A stretch of DNA of 42,940 bases from Gammaproteobacteria bacterium (lineage in GTDB: Bacteria; Pseudomonadota; Gammaproteobacteria; SZUA-152): the NCBI GenBank assembly GCA_021647505.1, contig JAKIUN010000030.1, forward strand, positions 1 through 42,940, written 5' to 3'. Positions 1-9,102 of this stretch are shown here, in pieces. Position 1 is the stretch's first letter; every line of letters begins with the position of its first letter. The translations under genes and the position numbers were made by a program. The notes beneath the pieces were generated by a model. It saw only the letters and a list, made by a program, of their open reading frames with translations. It was not told the origin of the DNA and ran no database searches.

Positions 1-139
1 GATGGTGATGCCGGGTGACAACGTCAACATGACGGTGACCCTGATTGCGCCGATTGCCATGGAAGAAGGCCTGCGTTTCGCGATTCGCGAAGGCGGTCGT
101 ACCGTGGGTGCGGGCGTGGTCGCCAAGGTCATCGAGTAA
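1..139 (+). CDS. tuf: Elongation factor Tu, C-terminal fragment
   Basis: The window opens inside this gene; the reading frame starts at base 2 and the last 45 residues are visible, ending at TAA 137-139. The peptide has the EF-Tu domain III ending: [14 protein letters not shown], then [20 protein letters not shown] and VAKVIE. EF-Tu is the GTPase that carries aminoacyl-tRNA to the ribosomal A site. Its position just before rpsJ is the usual end of the str operon (rpsL-rpsG-fusA-tuf), so S10 genes may be partly read through from it. Identity is near certain; the start is outside the window. Confidence 0.97.
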   Translation, partial: MVMPGDNVNMTVTLIAPIAMEEGLRFAIREGGRTVGAGVVAKVIE

Positions 140-153
140 GTTTTAGATCGTCA

Positions 154-199
154 ACAAGGGCTGAGCCGGTGAGGCTTCGCTTCGCCGCTCGGCCCTTGT
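154..199 (+). promoter_or_regulatory. Hairpin downstream of tuf (S10 leader, first stem)
   Basis: Bases 154-166 pair with 187-199 (13 pairs, one G-T), and the inner part can extend with 168-172 against 182-186. There is no T-run after it, so it is not a classical intrinsic terminator. It may be a processing site, a tuf mRNA 3' end, or part of an attenuation leader. Seen directly as an inverted repeat; the role is inferred. Confidence 0.55.
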
Positions 200-207
200 C
201 GGTTGAT

Positions 208-264
208 ACCTAGATCCTGCAAGTGCTCGAACTGAGTGAGTGCGACCACTTACAGGATCTAGGT
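208..264 (+). promoter_or_regulatory. rpsJ: Long hairpin before rpsJ (S10 leader, second stem)
   Basis: Bases 208-225 and 247-264 are inverted repeats matching at 17 of 18 positions, around a 21-base loop. The stem ends 33 bases before the rpsJ start. In E. coli the S10 leader is the L4 target for autogenous control, and this structure sits in the equivalent place, but no sequence likeness to the E. coli leader was recognised. It could equally be a small repeat element. Confidence 0.55.
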
Positions 265-297
265 AATTGCAGCATTTATTGATAAAGGTCAGCAAAA

Positions 298-612
298 ATG
301 GCAGCAGGACAGAGAATTCGCATCCGCTTGAAGGCATTTGATCATCGCCTGATCGATCAGTCTGCACAGGAGATTGTCGAAACCGCGAAACGCACAGGTG
401 CGCAGGTTCACGGGCCGATTCCGCTGCCGACCAAGAAAGAGCGCTGGACGGTGCTGACGTCGCCGCATGTCAATAAGGATGCACGTGATCAGTATGAGAT
501 TCGTACCCACAAGCGCCTGATGGATATTGTCGACCCTACCGACAAGACCGTGGACGCGTTGATGAAGCTGGATCTGGCTGCGGGTGTCGATGTCCAGATC
601 AAGCTGGGCTAA
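298..612 (+). CDS. rpsJ: 30S ribosomal protein S10
   Basis: At 104 residues this is one longer than E. coli S10 and nearly colinear with it: [15 protein letters not shown] near the start, [15 protein letters not shown] in the middle, then [19 protein letters not shown]10 is a 30S head protein and, as NusE, a partner of NusB in antitermination. The ATG at 298 is preceded by AAGGT at a workable distance. It is the first gene of the S10 operon, separated from tuf by two strong hairpins. Identity is certain. Confidence 0.99.
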   Translation: MAAGQRIRIRLKAFDHRLIDQSAQEIVETAKRTGAQVHGPIPLPTKKERWTVLTSPHVNKDARDQYEIRTHKRLMDIVDPTDKTVDALMKLDLAAGVDVQIKLG

Positions 613-674
613 ATTGACGAATTTTAGATGAGTTAAGTGCCGGTCAGAGATCGGCAGATATTGAGGAATTAAAG

Positions 675-1322
675 ATGACGATCGGAGTAGTCGGCCGCAA
701 GGCAGGTATGACTCGCATCTTCACCGAGGAGGGTGTTTCCATCCCGGTGACGGTCATCGAGGTTGAGCCCAATCGCGTGACCCAGGTCAAGACGCAGGAT
801 GTCGATGGTTATCGTGCCTTGCAGGTGACCACTGGAAACCGCCGCCCTTCCCGTGTCAACAAGCCGGCAACTGGACATTACGCTAAGGCAGGTGTGGAAG
901 CGGGTCGGGGTCTTTGGGAATTCCGCCTTGATGATGGCGAGGGTGAAGATATTTCCGCTGGCGACAGCGTGAGTGTGGAGATTTTCTCCGCAGGCCAGAA
1001 GGTCGATGTGTCGGGTACCAGTATTGGTAAGGGTTTTGCGGGTGTTATCAAACGCCACAATTTCCACATGCAGGATGCCACGCACGGTAACTCTCTGTCT
1101 CACCGTGCGCCGGGATCCATTGGGCTTGGCCAGACGCCGGGGCATGTCTTCAAGGGCAAGAAAATGGCCGGTCACATGGGCGCTGTGCGCCGTACCGTGC
1201 AGAATCTTGAAGTTGTGCGTGTTGATGCCGAGCGCAATCTACTGCTGGTCAAGGGTGCTGTGCCCGGGGCCAAGGGTGGCGATGTGATCCTCTGCGCAGC
1301 AGTCAAAGCACGTAGCAGCTAA
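675..1322 (+). CDS. rplC: 50S ribosomal protein L3
   Basis: The 215-residue product starts [19 protein letters not shown] and carries the conserved loop [13 protein letters not shown] followed by [17 protein letters not shown], which reaches towards the peptidyl transferase centre in known structures. L3 binds 23S rRNA early in 50S assembly. The start at 675 has TGAGGAATTAAAG before it, a good ribosome binding site. rplD follows 11 bases after the stop. The length is normal for the family. Confidence 0.99.
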   Translation: MTIGVVGRKAGMTRIFTEEGVSIPVTVIEVEPNRVTQVKTQDVDGYRALQVTTGNRRPSRVNKPATGHYAKAGVEAGRGLWEFRLDDGEGEDISAGDSVSVEIFSAGQKVDVSGTSIGKGFAGVIKRHNFHMQDATHGNSLSHRAPGSIGLGQTPGHVFKGKKMAGHMGAVRRTVQNLEVVRVDAERNLLLVKGAVPGAKGGDVILCAAVKARSS

Positions 1323-1333
1323 GGGGCGACAAC

Positions 1334-1954
1334 ATGGATCTCAAGTTAACAACGGCGGCGGGTGAGACTTCAAGCGAAACGGTTGAAGTCTCTGAAGGCA
1401 ACTTTGCCCGTGATTATAATGAAGCCCTGGTTCATCAGGTCGTTACCGCCTATCTGGCGGGGGGGCGTAGCGGAACACGCGCCAGCAAAAGTCGTTCCGA
1501 CGTGCGTGGCGGTGGTGCCAAGCCTTGGCGCCAGAAGGGTACCGGCCGTGCGCGTGCAGGCACCTCCAGTAGCCCGATCTGGCGTAGCGGTGGTCATACC
1601 TTTGCCGTGCGTCCGCAGGATCACTCGCAGAAGGTGAACAAGAAAATGTACCGCGGCGCCATGCGCTCAATTCTTTCTGAGCTGGTGCGCCAGGAGCGTC
1701 TGACGATTGTCGATAGCTTTGATTTTGATGCACCCAAAACCAAGGTGCTGATCGAGAAGCTGGATGCGATGGGTTTTGATCGTGGCTTGATCGTGACCGA
1801 GGGTGAAAGTGAGAATCTTTACCTGTCAGCGCGCAATCTTTACAAGGTCGATGTATGTGCGGCCAAGGAAATTGATCCGGTCAGCCTGGTCAACAGCAAC
1901 AGTGTGCTGATGACGGTAGCGGCCGTCAAACAGATTGAGGAGATGCTCGGATGA
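1334..1954 (+). CDS. rplD: 50S ribosomal protein L4
   Basis: L4 (206 residues) has the basic tunnel-lining loop with [19 protein letters not shown] and [20 protein letters not shown] at about residues 45-82. It binds 23S rRNA domain I, and in E. coli it also represses the S10 operon by acting on the leader. Whether it does so here is unknown, since the leader is different. Its stop codon overlaps the rplW start (ATGA), which implies translational coupling. Confidence 0.99.
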   Translation: MDLKLTTAAGETSSETVEVSEGNFARDYNEALVHQVVTAYLAGGRSGTRASKSRSDVRGGGAKPWRQKGTGRARAGTSSSPIWRSGGHTFAVRPQDHSQKVNKKMYRGAMRSILSELVRQERLTIVDSFDFDAPKTKVLIEKLDAMGFDRGLIVTEGESENLYLSARNLYKVDVCAAKEIDPVSLVNSNSVLMTVAAVKQIEEMLG

Positions 1955-2247
1955 ATCAGGAACGCATCATGAAGGTCATCCTGGCCCCGCATATTACTGA
2001 AAAGGCGTCTAACGTCGGCGAATCCAGCAACCAGTATGTGTTCAAGGTTGCCCCGGATGCCACTAAGCCTGAAATCAAACAGGCGGTTGAAGCCCTGTTT
2101 GAAGTGGAAGTTGATGCCGTTCGCGTTCTCAACACCAAGGGTAAGGTCAAGGGTTCTGGGGCTCGCCTGGGTCGTCGAAAAGACTGGAAAAAGGCCTATG
2201 TGCGTGTCAAGGCCGGCCAGGAAATCGACTTCATTGGCGGCGAATAA
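1951..2247 (+). CDS. rplW: 50S ribosomal protein L23
   Basis: The 98-residue product resembles E. coli L23, with [11 protein letters not shown] near the start and [20 protein letters not shown] near the end. L23 sits at the exit of the peptide tunnel and is the docking point for trigger factor and SRP. The start at 1951 overlaps rplD by four bases and gives an N-terminus (MNQERIMKV) alignable with the E. coli one; a second ATG at 1969 is possible but less likely. Confidence 0.98.
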   Translation: MNQERIMKVILAPHITEKASNVGESSNQYVFKVAPDATKPEIKQAVEALFEVEVDAVRVLNTKGKVKGSGARLGRRKDWKKAYVRVKAGQEIDFIGGE

Positions 2248-2265
2248 GGTTTCGGAGTAGATACC

Positions 2266-3093
2266 ATGGCAATTGTAAAAGCAAAACCGACCTCACCCGG
2301 CCGCAGATTTGTGGTCGAGGTGGTCAATCCGGATCTGCATAAGGGCGCGCCCTTTGCTGGCTTGCTGGAAAAGAAGTCTCGTACCGGCGGGCGCAACAAT
2401 CAGGGTCGTATCACCACTCGTCACAAAGGTGGTGGTCACAAGCAGCACTATCGGATTATTGATTTCAAGCGCAACAAGGATGGCATTCCCGGTCTTGTCG
2501 AGCGTCTGGAGTATGACCCGAACCGCAGCGCGAATATCGCCCTGATACTGTACGCCGATGGTGAACGCCGGTATATTATTGCGCCCAAGGGTGTGACGGC
2601 CGGCAGTGAAATTATGTCGGGTGCGGAATCGCCTATCAAGCCCGGTAACTGCTTGACCCTGCGTCGTATGCCCGTGGGTACCACCATTCATTGCATCGAG
2701 ATGAAACAGGGCAAGGGCGCGCAGATTGCACGCAGTGCGGGTACTTCGGCGCAGTTGGTTGCCCGTGAAGGCGACTATGCCACACTCCGTTTGCGCTCCG
2801 GCGAGATGCGCAAGGTGCATGTCGAGTGTCGTGCGGTTGTGGGTGAAGTGGGTAACAGTGAGCACAGTCTGCGTTCACTGGGCAAGGCCGGTGCTTCCCG
2901 CTGGCGCGGCGTTCGTCCCACCGTTCGCGGTGTGGCCATGAACCCGGTCGATCACCCGCATGGTGGTGGTGAGGGTCGCACCTCGGGTGGTCGCCATCCG
3001 GTTTCACCCTGGGGTGTGCCGACCAAGGGTTACAAGACCCGCAGTAATAAACGGACCGATGGCATGATTGTTCGCCGTCGCAAATCTAAGTAA
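2266..3093 (+). CDS. rplB: 50S ribosomal protein L2
   Basis: This 275-residue protein has the full L2 layout: an OB-like N-terminal part with [18 protein letters not shown], an SH3-like part, and the conserved C-terminal [14 protein letters not shown] segment near the peptidyl transferase centre. L2 is needed for subunit joining and peptidyl transfer. It lies 18 bases after rplW. Length and sequence are typical. Confidence 0.99.
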   Translation: MAIVKAKPTSPGRRFVVEVVNPDLHKGAPFAGLLEKKSRTGGRNNQGRITTRHKGGGHKQHYRIIDFKRNKDGIPGLVERLEYDPNRSANIALILYADGERRYIIAPKGVTAGSEIMSGAESPIKPGNCLTLRRMPVGTTIHCIEMKQGKGAQIARSAGTSAQLVAREGDYATLRLRSGEMRKVHVECRAVVGEVGNSEHSLRSLGKAGASRWRGVRPTVRGVAMNPVDHPHGGGEGRTSGGRHPVSPWGVPTKGYKTRSNKRTDGMIVRRRKSK

Positions 3094-3111
3094 TAGAAGA
3101 GAGTCAGGACT

Positions 3112-3384
3112 GTGCCACGTTCAGTTAGCAAAGGGCCTTTTGTCGATCTGCATCTCCTGAAGAAAGTTCAGGTTGCTGCGGAAACTAATAACCGGAAGCC
3201 GATCAAGACCTGGTCGCGTCGTTCGATGGTACTTCCGGAAATGCTGGGCTTGACCATTGCCGTACATAATGGTCGCCAGCATGTTCCGGTCTTCATCACC
3301 GAAGATATGGTGGGGTGCAAGTTGGGTGAATTCGCTCCGACTCGCACCTATAGAGGCCATACTGCCGACAAGAAAGGCCGCTAA
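3112..3384 (+). CDS. rpsS: 30S ribosomal protein S19
   Basis: S19 has 90 residues and contains [16 protein letters not shown] at its start and [14 protein letters not shown] at its end. It is a head protein of the 30S subunit that contacts S13 and 16S rRNA near the A site. The start is GTG at 3112, preceded by AGAGAG; no ATG lies near that would give the correct N-terminus. It has the standard place between L2 and L22. Confidence 0.98.
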   Translation: MPRSVSKGPFVDLHLLKKVQVAAETNNRKPIKTWSRRSMVLPEMLGLTIAVHNGRQHVPVFITEDMVGCKLGEFAPTRTYRGHTADKKGR

Positions 3385-3395
3385 GGGGTGCTGAG

Positions 3396-3728
3396 ATGGA
3401 AGTAAGTGCAAAATTGATAAATGCATCGTTGTCCGCCCAAAAGGGCCGGCTCGTTGCCGATCAGATTCGTGGGTTGCCGGTGGAAAAGGCGATTCAGACG
3501 CTGGCCTTCAGTCCCAAGAAAGCGGCGCGTGTGCTGAAAAAGGTGCTTGAATCCGCTGTCGCCAATGCCGAGCATAATGAGGGCGCAGACATCGATGAAT
3601 TGAAAGTTAGCGCAGTCTTTGTTGACGAAGGACCGACTTACAAGCGCATGCGTGCACGTGCCAAGGGGCGTGGAACGCGCATCCTTAAGCGCCGGGCGCA
3701 TATCACCGTCACCGTCAGCGACAGTTAA
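3396..3728 (+). CDS. rplV: 50S ribosomal protein L22
   Basis: The 110-residue product shows the L22 core ([20 protein letters not shown], then [19 protein letters not shown]) and the C-terminal beta-hairpin with [20 protein letters not shown] that lines the peptide exit tunnel. L22 contacts all 23S rRNA domains, and changes in its hairpin are a known cause of macrolide resistance. It is followed after 11 bases by rpsC. Confidence 0.99.
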   Translation: MEVSAKLINASLSAQKGRLVADQIRGLPVEKAIQTLAFSPKKAARVLKKVLESAVANAEHNEGADIDELKVSAVFVDEGPTYKRMRARAKGRGTRILKRRAHITVTVSDS

Positions 3729-3739
3729 GAGGCAGAGTA

Positions 3740-4414
3740 ATGGGTCAGAAAGTACATCCGATAGGCATCCGTCTGGGTATTGTCAAAGACTGGACTTCCA
3801 AGTGGTACGCAGAAAGCAGGGATTTCGCAAATATCCTCAATATGGATCTCGAAGTTCGTGCCTTCATCAAGAAGAAGCTTTCGCATGCGTCCGTCAGTCG
3901 CATTCAGATCGAACGGCCTGCGAGTAACGCCCGAATTACCATTCATACGGCCCGCCCGGGTATTGTCATTGGCAAAAAGGGTGAGGACGTTGAGCGCCTG
4001 CGCCGCTCCGTCAGTCAGATGATGGGTGTGCCGGTGAGCATTAATATTGAAGAGATTCGCAAGCCTGAGCTGGATGCCACCCTAGTGGCCGAGAACGTTG
4101 CCCAGCAGCTTGAGCGTCGCATCATGTTTCGTCGCGCCATGAAGCGCGCGGTGCAGAATGCCATGCGCTTGGGCGCGCTGGGTATCAAAGTGCGTGTATC
4201 CGGTCGTCTGAACGGTGCGGAGATTGCGCGCACCGAGTGGTACCACGAGGGCCGTGTTCCCCTGCATACGCTAAGAGCCGATATTGACTATGGGCTCGTT
4301 GAGGCCAGCACAACCTATGGCGTAATCGGTGTCAAGGTGTGGCTATTCAAGGGGGAAGTCTTCGAAAAAGGGCAGGCCCCCGCTGCTGTCGCTGATCAAG
4401 CCACTGCGAAGTAG
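3740..4414 (+). CDS. rpsC: 30S ribosomal protein S3
   Basis: S3 (224 residues) begins [13 protein letters not shown] and carries a type II KH domain with the GIVIGKKG loop at about residues 74-81. It forms part of the mRNA entry channel and helicase of the 30S subunit. The C-terminal half has [16 protein letters not shown] and [19 protein letters not shown], as in all bacterial S3. The C-terminal tail is slightly shorter than in E. coli. Confidence 0.99.
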   Translation: MGQKVHPIGIRLGIVKDWTSKWYAESRDFANILNMDLEVRAFIKKKLSHASVSRIQIERPASNARITIHTARPGIVIGKKGEDVERLRRSVSQMMGVPVSINIEEIRKPELDATLVAENVAQQLERRIMFRRAMKRAVQNAMRLGALGIKVRVSGRLNGAEIARTEWYHEGRVPLHTLRADIDYGLVEASTTYGVIGVKVWLFKGEVFEKGQAPAAVADQATAK

Positions 4415-4433
4415 CGTTTAGGGAGACAAAGTT

Positions 4434-4847
4434 ATGTTACAGCCAAAGCGAACGAAATTTCGCAAACAAATGAAAGGCAAGAACCGCGGACTGGCGTTTC
4501 GCGGCAGTGATGTCAGCTTCGGCGAGTGTGGCCTAAAGGCGACCACCCGTGGGCGCATTACCGCGCGTCAGATCGAAGCCGCACGTCGTGCCATGACCCG
4601 TTACATCAAACGTGGCGGAAAGATCTGGATTCGTGTATTTCCGGACAAGCCGATTACCAAGAAGCCCTTGGAGGTTCGCATGGGTAAGGGCAAGGGTGCT
4701 GTTGAATACTGGGTGGCGCAGATTCAGCCGGGCAGGATGTTGTTTGAGATGGAAGGTGTTACCGAGGACGTAGCGCGCGAGGCGTTTCGCCTGGCAGCAG
4801 CTAAGCTACCTCTGTCAACAACCTTTGTGACGCGGACGGTGATGTGA
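4434..4847 (+). CDS. rplP: 50S ribosomal protein L16
   Basis: The 137-residue protein begins [19 protein letters not shown] and contains [18 protein letters not shown] at about residues 77-94, whose arginine is the hydroxylation site in E. coli L16. L16 helps organise the A-site tRNA binding region of the 50S subunit. The stop TGA (4845-4847) overlaps the rpmC ATG by one base, suggesting coupled translation. Confidence 0.99.
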   Translation: MLQPKRTKFRKQMKGKNRGLAFRGSDVSFGECGLKATTRGRITARQIEAARRAMTRYIKRGGKIWIRVFPDKPITKKPLEVRMGKGKGAVEYWVAQIQPGRMLFEMEGVTEDVAREAFRLAAAKLPLSTTFVTRTVM

Positions 4848-5044
4848 TGGACGCAAAAGAATTACGTGGAAAAAGCGCTGCAGAGCTGAGTGACGAGCTA
4901 CAGAGCCTGTTGCGTGAGCAGTTTAATCTACGCATGCAGAAAGGAACCGGCCAGTTGGGTAGCCCTGCACGTCTGAAAGGCGTGCGCCGCGACGTGGCAC
5001 GCGTCAAGACGATCATGAATGAGATTGCAGGTGGTGCAGAATGA
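4847..5044 (+). CDS. rpmC: 50S ribosomal protein L29
   Basis: L29 here is 65 residues when started at the ATG at 4847 ([10 protein letters not shown]); a GTG three bases earlier would add one methionine. ATG was chosen because family members begin M-x-A-K-E-L-R. The helical hairpin contains [16 protein letters not shown] and [15 protein letters not shown]29 lies beside L23 at the tunnel exit. It overlaps rpsQ by four bases (ATGA). Confidence 0.97.
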   Translation: MDAKELRGKSAAELSDELQSLLREQFNLRMQKGTGQLGSPARLKGVRRDVARVKTIMNEIAGGAE

Positions 5045-5298
5045 GTGAAGCAAAGACAGTCCGCACGCTTGCCGGGCGGGTCATCAGTGACAAGATGGAT
5101 CGTACCATCACGGTGATGGTTGAACGTCGTGTCAAGCACCCTTTGTATGGTAAATATATCCGCCGTTCGACCAAGTTGCATGTCCATGATGAGAACAATG
5201 ACTGCAACATTGGCGATGAGGTGACGATTTCCGAGTGTCGTCCCCTGTCAAAGACCAAGTCCTGGCGACTGGCTGAAATTGTAAAGCGCGCAAGCTAA
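5041..5298 (+). CDS. rpsQ: 30S ribosomal protein S17
   Basis: S17 (85 residues) is an OB-fold protein that binds 16S rRNA early in 30S assembly. The sequence has [37 protein letters not shown] and the C-terminal [14 protein letters not shown]. It is the last gene of the S10 operon: 168 bases with a hairpin and a candidate promoter separate it from rplN. Confidence 0.99.
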   Translation: MSEAKTVRTLAGRVISDKMDRTITVMVERRVKHPLYGKYIRRSTKLHVHDENNDCNIGDEVTISECRPLSKTKSWRLAEIVKRAS

Positions 5299-5354
5299 AC
5301 AGCAGCGCACTCCACCAGCGGGTTTCGGCGGCTGATGGGGAAAAAGGATTGATC

Positions 5355-5388
5355 GCAGAGCCCAAAGCGAAAAAGATTTGGGCTCTGC
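5355..5388 (+). terminator. Hairpin between S10 and spc operons
   Basis: Bases 5355-5366 and 5377-5388 form a perfect 12-bp stem with a 10-base loop. It lies 56 bases after rpsQ. There is no T-run directly downstream, so as a terminator it would be leaky. Its right arm contains the proposed -35 of the spc promoter, so it may serve both ends. Confidence 0.5.
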
Positions 5389-5406
5389 ACGTTTAGGTGG
5401 TATTAT
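5378..5406 (+). promoter_or_regulatory. rplN: Candidate spc operon promoter
   Basis: TTGGGC (5378-5383), a 17-base spacer and TATTAT (5401-5406) make a sigma-70-like promoter with a strong -10 (5 of 6) and a weak -35 (3 of 6). E. coli also starts spc transcription between rpsQ and rplN. The -35 lies in the right arm of the hairpin at 5355-5388. Confidence 0.5.
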
Positions 5407-5466
5407 TTCGCGCCCTCGAACCACGGAGGTTGGAGGAGCTGGGTACAGATTGGCGGAGAAGTATCG

Positions 5467-5835
5467 ATGATTCAGATGCAAACGGTGGTGGATGTGGCCG
5501 ATAACAGCGGCGCGCGGCGGCTGATGTGTATCAAAGTCCTGGGTGGCTCCAAGCGCCGGTATGCGGGGATTGGCGACATCATTAAGGTGAGTGTCAAAGA
5601 GGCTATTCCTCGCGGCAAGGTTAAGAAGGGCGAGGTTTATAACGCGGTTGTTGTGCGTACCGCCAAGGGCGTACGTCGTCCTGATGGTTCGATTATTCGC
5701 TTTGATGGTAATGCGGCCGTGTTGTTGAATGCACAACTACAGCCGATCGGCACGCGTATTTTTGGTCCGGTGACACGTGAGCTGCGTGGCGAGCGTTTTA
5801 TGAAGATTATTTCGCTGGCACCTGAAGTGCTGTAA
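5467..5835 (+). CDS. rplN: 50S ribosomal protein L14
   Basis: L14 is 122 residues, the family norm, with [17 protein letters not shown] at the start and [16 protein letters not shown] in the middle. It forms bridges to the 30S subunit and is the binding site of the silencing factor RsfS. It is the first gene of the spc operon. GCGGAGAAG lies before the start. Confidence 0.99.
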   Translation: MIQMQTVVDVADNSGARRLMCIKVLGGSKRRYAGIGDIIKVSVKEAIPRGKVKKGEVYNAVVVRTAKGVRRPDGSIIRFDGNAAVLLNAQLQPIGTRIFGPVTRELRGERFMKIISLAPEVL

Positions 5836-5852
5836 CTGCTGGGGCAACGAGC

Positions 5853-6170
5853 ATGAACAAGATTAAGACAGGCGACGATGTCATCATCATTGCTGGAAAA
5901 GACAAGGGCAAGCGCGGTTCAGTGCTGAAGATTATTGACAACGAGCGTGTCGTGGTCGAAGGGGCCAATCTAGCCAAGAAACATGTCAAACCCAATCCGA
6001 ATGCGGGTGAATCCGGAGGCATTATCGATAAAGAAATGCCGCTGCATATATCAAACGTAGCTGTGTTCAATTCGGCTGAGGGAAAGGCTGATCGCATCGG
6101 CATTAAGGTTCTCGAGAATCGTCATCGGGTGCGTTACTTCAAGTCCAGCAACGAAGTTGTGGACGTTTAA
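5853..6170 (+). CDS. rplX: 50S ribosomal protein L24
   Basis: This 105-residue protein begins with a KOW domain ([19 protein letters not shown]), followed by [20 protein letters not shown]24 starts 50S assembly by binding the 5' end of 23S rRNA and lies near the tunnel exit. The gene has the usual place between L14 and L5, with 17 and 14 bases on either side. Confidence 0.99.
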   Translation: MNKIKTGDDVIIIAGKDKGKRGSVLKIIDNERVVVEGANLAKKHVKPNPNAGESGGIIDKEMPLHISNVAVFNSAEGKADRIGIKVLENRHRVRYFKSSNEVVDV

Positions 6171-6184
6171 GGCGAGTTAGACAA

Positions 6185-6724
6185 ATGTCCAGACTTAAAG
6201 AGTTTTATAAGGATACCGTGACCAAACAGCTTCAGGAGAAGTTTGGCTACACGAGTGTTATGGAAGTTCCTAAGATCACCAAGATCACGCTGAATATGGG
6301 TGTGGGTGAGGCTATCGGTGACAAGAAGGTTATTCAGAATGCCGTAGCCGACATGGTCAAAATTTCAGGTCAGTCGCCTATCGTGACCAAGGCGCGTCTT
6401 TCTGTCGCGGGGTTCAAGGTGCGTGAAGGCTGGCCGGTGGGCTGCAAGGTGACGCTGCGCCGCAATCGTATGTACGACTTCCTGGATCGTTTGATCAGCA
6501 TTGCTATTCCACGCATCCGTGATTTTCGGGGTTTGAATGGCAAGGCCTTTGATGGCCGTGGCAACTACAGTATGGGTATCCAGGAACAGATCATGTTCCC
6601 GGAAATCGATTATGATCAGATCGATGCGATTCGTGGTATGGATATTTGCTTCACGACCACGGCAAAGACCGATGATGAGGCGCGCGCATTGCTGACCGCC
6701 TTTAATCTTCCGCTTAAAAAGTAA
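6185..6724 (+). CDS. rplE: 50S ribosomal protein L5
   Basis: L5 (179 residues) has [36 protein letters not shown] and [19 protein letters not shown], all family signatures. It binds 5S rRNA together with L18 and L25 and touches P-site tRNA through its loop. In E. coli the S8 repressor site overlaps the start of this gene; a matching fold was not looked for in detail here. Confidence 0.99.
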   Translation: MSRLKEFYKDTVTKQLQEKFGYTSVMEVPKITKITLNMGVGEAIGDKKVIQNAVADMVKISGQSPIVTKARLSVAGFKVREGWPVGCKVTLRRNRMYDFLDRLISIAIPRIRDFRGLNGKAFDGRGNYSMGIQEQIMFPEIDYDQIDAIRGMDICFTTTAKTDDEARALLTAFNLPLKK

Positions 6725-6736
6725 GAGAATCTAGCG

Positions 6737-7042
6737 ATGGCAAAAGTCTCCGTTATTAATCGCGAACTAAAACGCGCACGTTTAGTGAAAAAGTATGCCA
6801 CCAAGCGCGCCGAGCTGAAGGCACAGCTGAAAGATCCTTCCCTGAGCTATGAAGAGAAGGAAGAGGTACGTAGAAAATTTCAATCTTTGCCGCGTGATTC
6901 CAGTCCATGCCGTCAGCGCAATCGTTGTCGTCAGACGGGTCGCCCGCATGGTTACTATCGGAAGTTTGGATTGAGCCGTACGAAGTTGCGTGAAGCGGCG
7001 ATGCGCGGTGATATCCCCGGCCTTGTCAAGGCAAGTTGGTAA
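6737..7042 (+). CDS. rpsN: 30S ribosomal protein S14 (zinc-free type)
   Basis: S14 has 101 residues, the long form lacking the paired CxxC zinc ribbon. The C-terminal half ([20 protein letters not shown], then [17 protein letters not shown]) is close to E. coli S14. It is a 30S head protein near the A site. A terminator-like hairpin directly follows the gene at 7043-7068, an unusual break before rpsH. Confidence 0.99.
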   Translation: MAKVSVINRELKRARLVKKYATKRAELKAQLKDPSLSYEEKEEVRRKFQSLPRDSSPCRQRNRCRQTGRPHGYYRKFGLSRTKLREAAMRGDIPGLVKASW

Positions 7043-7068
7043 ACGCTGCCGCAGGCAGTGTATTTTTT
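7043..7068 (+). terminator. Terminator-like hairpin between rpsN and rpsH
   Basis: Bases 7043-7050 pair with 7054-7061 (8 pairs, one G-T) around the tight loop GCA, and six T residues follow at 7063-7068. This is the form of a rho-independent terminator, yet it lies inside the spc operon. It ends six bases before the rpsH ribosome binding site, so it could reduce rpsH expression or act as an attenuator. Confidence 0.5.
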
Positions 7069-7085
7069 AGTTAGGAGTTTCTGGC

Positions 7086-7481
7086 ATGAGCATGACTGAT
7101 CCCATTGCGGATATGTTGACCCGTGTTCGTAACGCTCTCTTAGCAGGTAAAGTGAGCGTGACGATGCCATCTTCCAAGCAGAAGGTTGCTATCGCAAATC
7201 TGCTTAAGGATGAAGGGTACATTAATACCGTATCTGTTAAGGATATCGATGGTAAGCCGGTGATGGAAGTTACCCTTAAGTATTATGAAGGACGCCCCGT
7301 CATCGATTTGATCAAGCGCGTGAGCCGGCCCGGCCTGCGTGTCTATAAGGGTAAAGATGAACTGCCTTCAGTGATGGGTGGTTTGGGTGTTGCCGTGGTT
7401 TCCACCTCCAAAGGTCTGATGACAGATCGCGCCGCCCGCAAGGCCGGCCATGGTGGTGAAATTCTCTGCTTTGTCGCTTAA
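7086..7481 (+). CDS. rpsH: 30S ribosomal protein S8
   Basis: S8 (131 residues) begins [17 protein letters not shown] and ends with [17 protein letters not shown]. It binds the central domain of 16S rRNA and in E. coli represses the spc operon at the L5 start. ATG 7086 was chosen over ATG 7092 because GGAG at 7074-7077 is better spaced. The 43-base gap after rpsN is the longest among neighbouring spc genes and holds a hairpin. Confidence 0.99.
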   Translation: MSMTDPIADMLTRVRNALLAGKVSVTMPSSKQKVAIANLLKDEGYINTVSVKDIDGKPVMEVTLKYYEGRPVIDLIKRVSRPGLRVYKGKDELPSVMGGLGVAVVSTSKGLMTDRAARKAGHGGEILCFVA

Positions 7482-7492
7482 GGGGGCTGACG

Positions 7493-8026
7493 ATGTCACG
7501 TGTTGCTAAAAACCCCGTTCAGCTGCCTTCCGGTGTTGAGGTCAAGATTGATGGGCAGGCGATCAAGGTCAAGGGCGCTAAGGGTGAAATAACCCATGAA
7601 ATTCATACCTCTGTTGATGTAAAGCAGGCGGACAATGTGCTGACCTTTGCACCACGCAATGGTGGCAAGGAGTCTAGCGCGCTGGCGGGCACCACCCGTG
7701 CCCTGTTGAACAACATGGTGCTCGGTGTGACCCAGGGCTTTGAGAAAAAGCTCACCCTGGTGGGTGTTGGTTATCGTGCCCAGGTTCAGGGCAAGGTTCT
7801 CAATCTTTCGCTGGGCTTTTCGCACCCGGTTGAATATCAGATCCCTGAAGGTGTCACTATTGATACCCCGAGCCAGACCGAGGTTGTGGTGAAGGGCATC
7901 GACAAGCAGTTGGTCGGTCAGGTTGCTGCGAATATCCGGGCTTACCGTCCGCCGGAGCCCTATAAAGGCAAGGGTGTACGGTATTCTGACGAGCAGGTCG
8001 TGCGTAAAGAAGCGAAGAAGAAGTAA
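7493..8026 (+). CDS. rplF: 50S ribosomal protein L6
   Basis: L6 (177 residues) contains two related domains. The first starts [20 protein letters not shown] and the second ends with [18 protein letters not shown], the most conserved segment of L6. The protein binds the sarcin-ricin region of 23S rRNA at the base of the stalk. It lies 11 bases after rpsH and 12 before rplR. Confidence 0.99.
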   Translation: MSRVAKNPVQLPSGVEVKIDGQAIKVKGAKGEITHEIHTSVDVKQADNVLTFAPRNGGKESSALAGTTRALLNNMVLGVTQGFEKKLTLVGVGYRAQVQGKVLNLSLGFSHPVEYQIPEGVTIDTPSQTEVVVKGIDKQLVGQVAANIRAYRPPEPYKGKGVRYSDEQVVRKEAKKK

Positions 8027-8038
8027 GGGCGAAGAATC

Positions 8039-8392
8039 ATGGACAAGAAACAAAGTCGATTGCGCCGCGCTCGTCGTACGCGCGCCAAAATCAGCGAACT
8101 GGGCGTTTACCGCCTATGTATTCATCGCACTCCTCGACACACTTATGCCCAGGTTATTTCGCCTGACGGCGGAACGGTCGTGGCAAGTGCCTCCACGCTG
8201 GAATCTGATGTGAAGTCAGGCCTGAAGGGCACGGGCAATATCGAGGCTGCCGAAAAAATTGGTCAGCTTATCGCAGAACGCGCCAAGGCATCCGGGGTTG
8301 ACCGGGTTGCCTTTGATCGTTCCGGTTTTCAGTATCATGGGCGCGTCAAGGCGCTCGCAGATGCGGCCCGTGAAAGCGGCTTGCAGATATAA
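8039..8392 (+). CDS. rplR: 50S ribosomal protein L18
   Basis: The 117-residue protein starts [18 protein letters not shown], has [16 protein letters not shown] and ends [21 protein letters not shown]18 brings 5S rRNA into the 50S subunit together with L5. Length and arginine-rich N-terminus are typical of the family. Confidence 0.99.
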   Translation: MDKKQSRLRRARRTRAKISELGVYRLCIHRTPRHTYAQVISPDGGTVVASASTLESDVKSGLKGTGNIEAAEKIGQLIAERAKASGVDRVAFDRSGFQYHGRVKALADAARESGLQI

Positions 8393-8408
8393 GGGTTAAG
8401 GTGTCCGC

Positions 8409-8915
8409 ATGGCAAAATTTGATGCAGCAGCAAACAGCGACGGCTTAATCGAAAAGCTCGTCGGTATTAATCGCGTCGCCAAGGTCGTTAAGGGTGGTCG
8501 CATCTTCGGCTTTACCGCGTTAACGGTGGTGGGTGACGGCGAAGGCCGGGTTGGCTTCGGTCGTGGCAAGGCGCGTGAAGTGCCGGTCGCGGTGCAGAAA
8601 GCGATGGAAGATGCACGTAAAAATATGCGCAAGGTCGACCTCAAGGGTGGAACGTTACAATATTCCATCACGGGTGTGCACGGTGCGGCCAAGGTTGTGA
8701 TGTTGCCGGCCTCTGAAGGTACGGGCATTATTGCCGGCGGCGCGATGCGTGCCGTCTTTGAGGCGGTGGGTGTTCGTGATGTGCTGGCAAAGTGTATCGG
8801 TTCAAACAACCCGATCAACGTAGTGCGCGCGACGTTTAAGGGCTTGACCAATATGACAACGCCTGAGGCTATTGCCGCTAAGCGTGGCAAGCGCATCGAA
8901 GAGATTACGGAGTAA
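8409..8915 (+). CDS. rpsE: 30S ribosomal protein S5
   Basis: S5 is 168 residues with the dsRNA-binding-like N-terminal domain ([38 protein letters not shown]) and the C-terminal domain ([19 protein letters not shown]). It helps decoding accuracy and mRNA unwinding at the entry channel. rpmD follows after three bases. Confidence 0.99.
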   Translation: MAKFDAAANSDGLIEKLVGINRVAKVVKGGRIFGFTALTVVGDGEGRVGFGRGKAREVPVAVQKAMEDARKNMRKVDLKGGTLQYSITGVHGAAKVVMLPASEGTGIIAGGAMRAVFEAVGVRDVLAKCIGSNNPINVVRATFKGLTNMTTPEAIAAKRGKRIEEITE

Positions 8916-8918
8916 ATT

Positions 8919-9101
8919 ATGGCCGGGAAAGTCAAAATCACTCTGGTGCGAAGCACCATCGGTCGTCTGCCGGCTCACAAGGCTTGTGTTTCCGGCCTGG
9001 GTATTCGTCGTATGCACCAGACCGTTGTAGTTGAAGACACGCCGTGTAACCGGGGCATGATCAATGCGGTTTCCTACATGCTAAAGGTCGAGGAAGCATA
9101 A
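8919..9101 (+). CDS. rpmD: 50S ribosomal protein L30
   Basis: A 60-residue L30 with [20 protein letters not shown] and [20 protein letters not shown]. It is a small accessory protein of the 50S subunit, not present in all bacteria. It sits tightly between rpsE and rplO (three bases and one base apart), so translation is probably coupled. Confidence 0.98.
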   Translation: MAGKVKITLVRSTIGRLPAHKACVSGLGIRRMHQTVVVEDTPCNRGMINAVSYMLKVEEA

Positions 9102-9102
9102 A

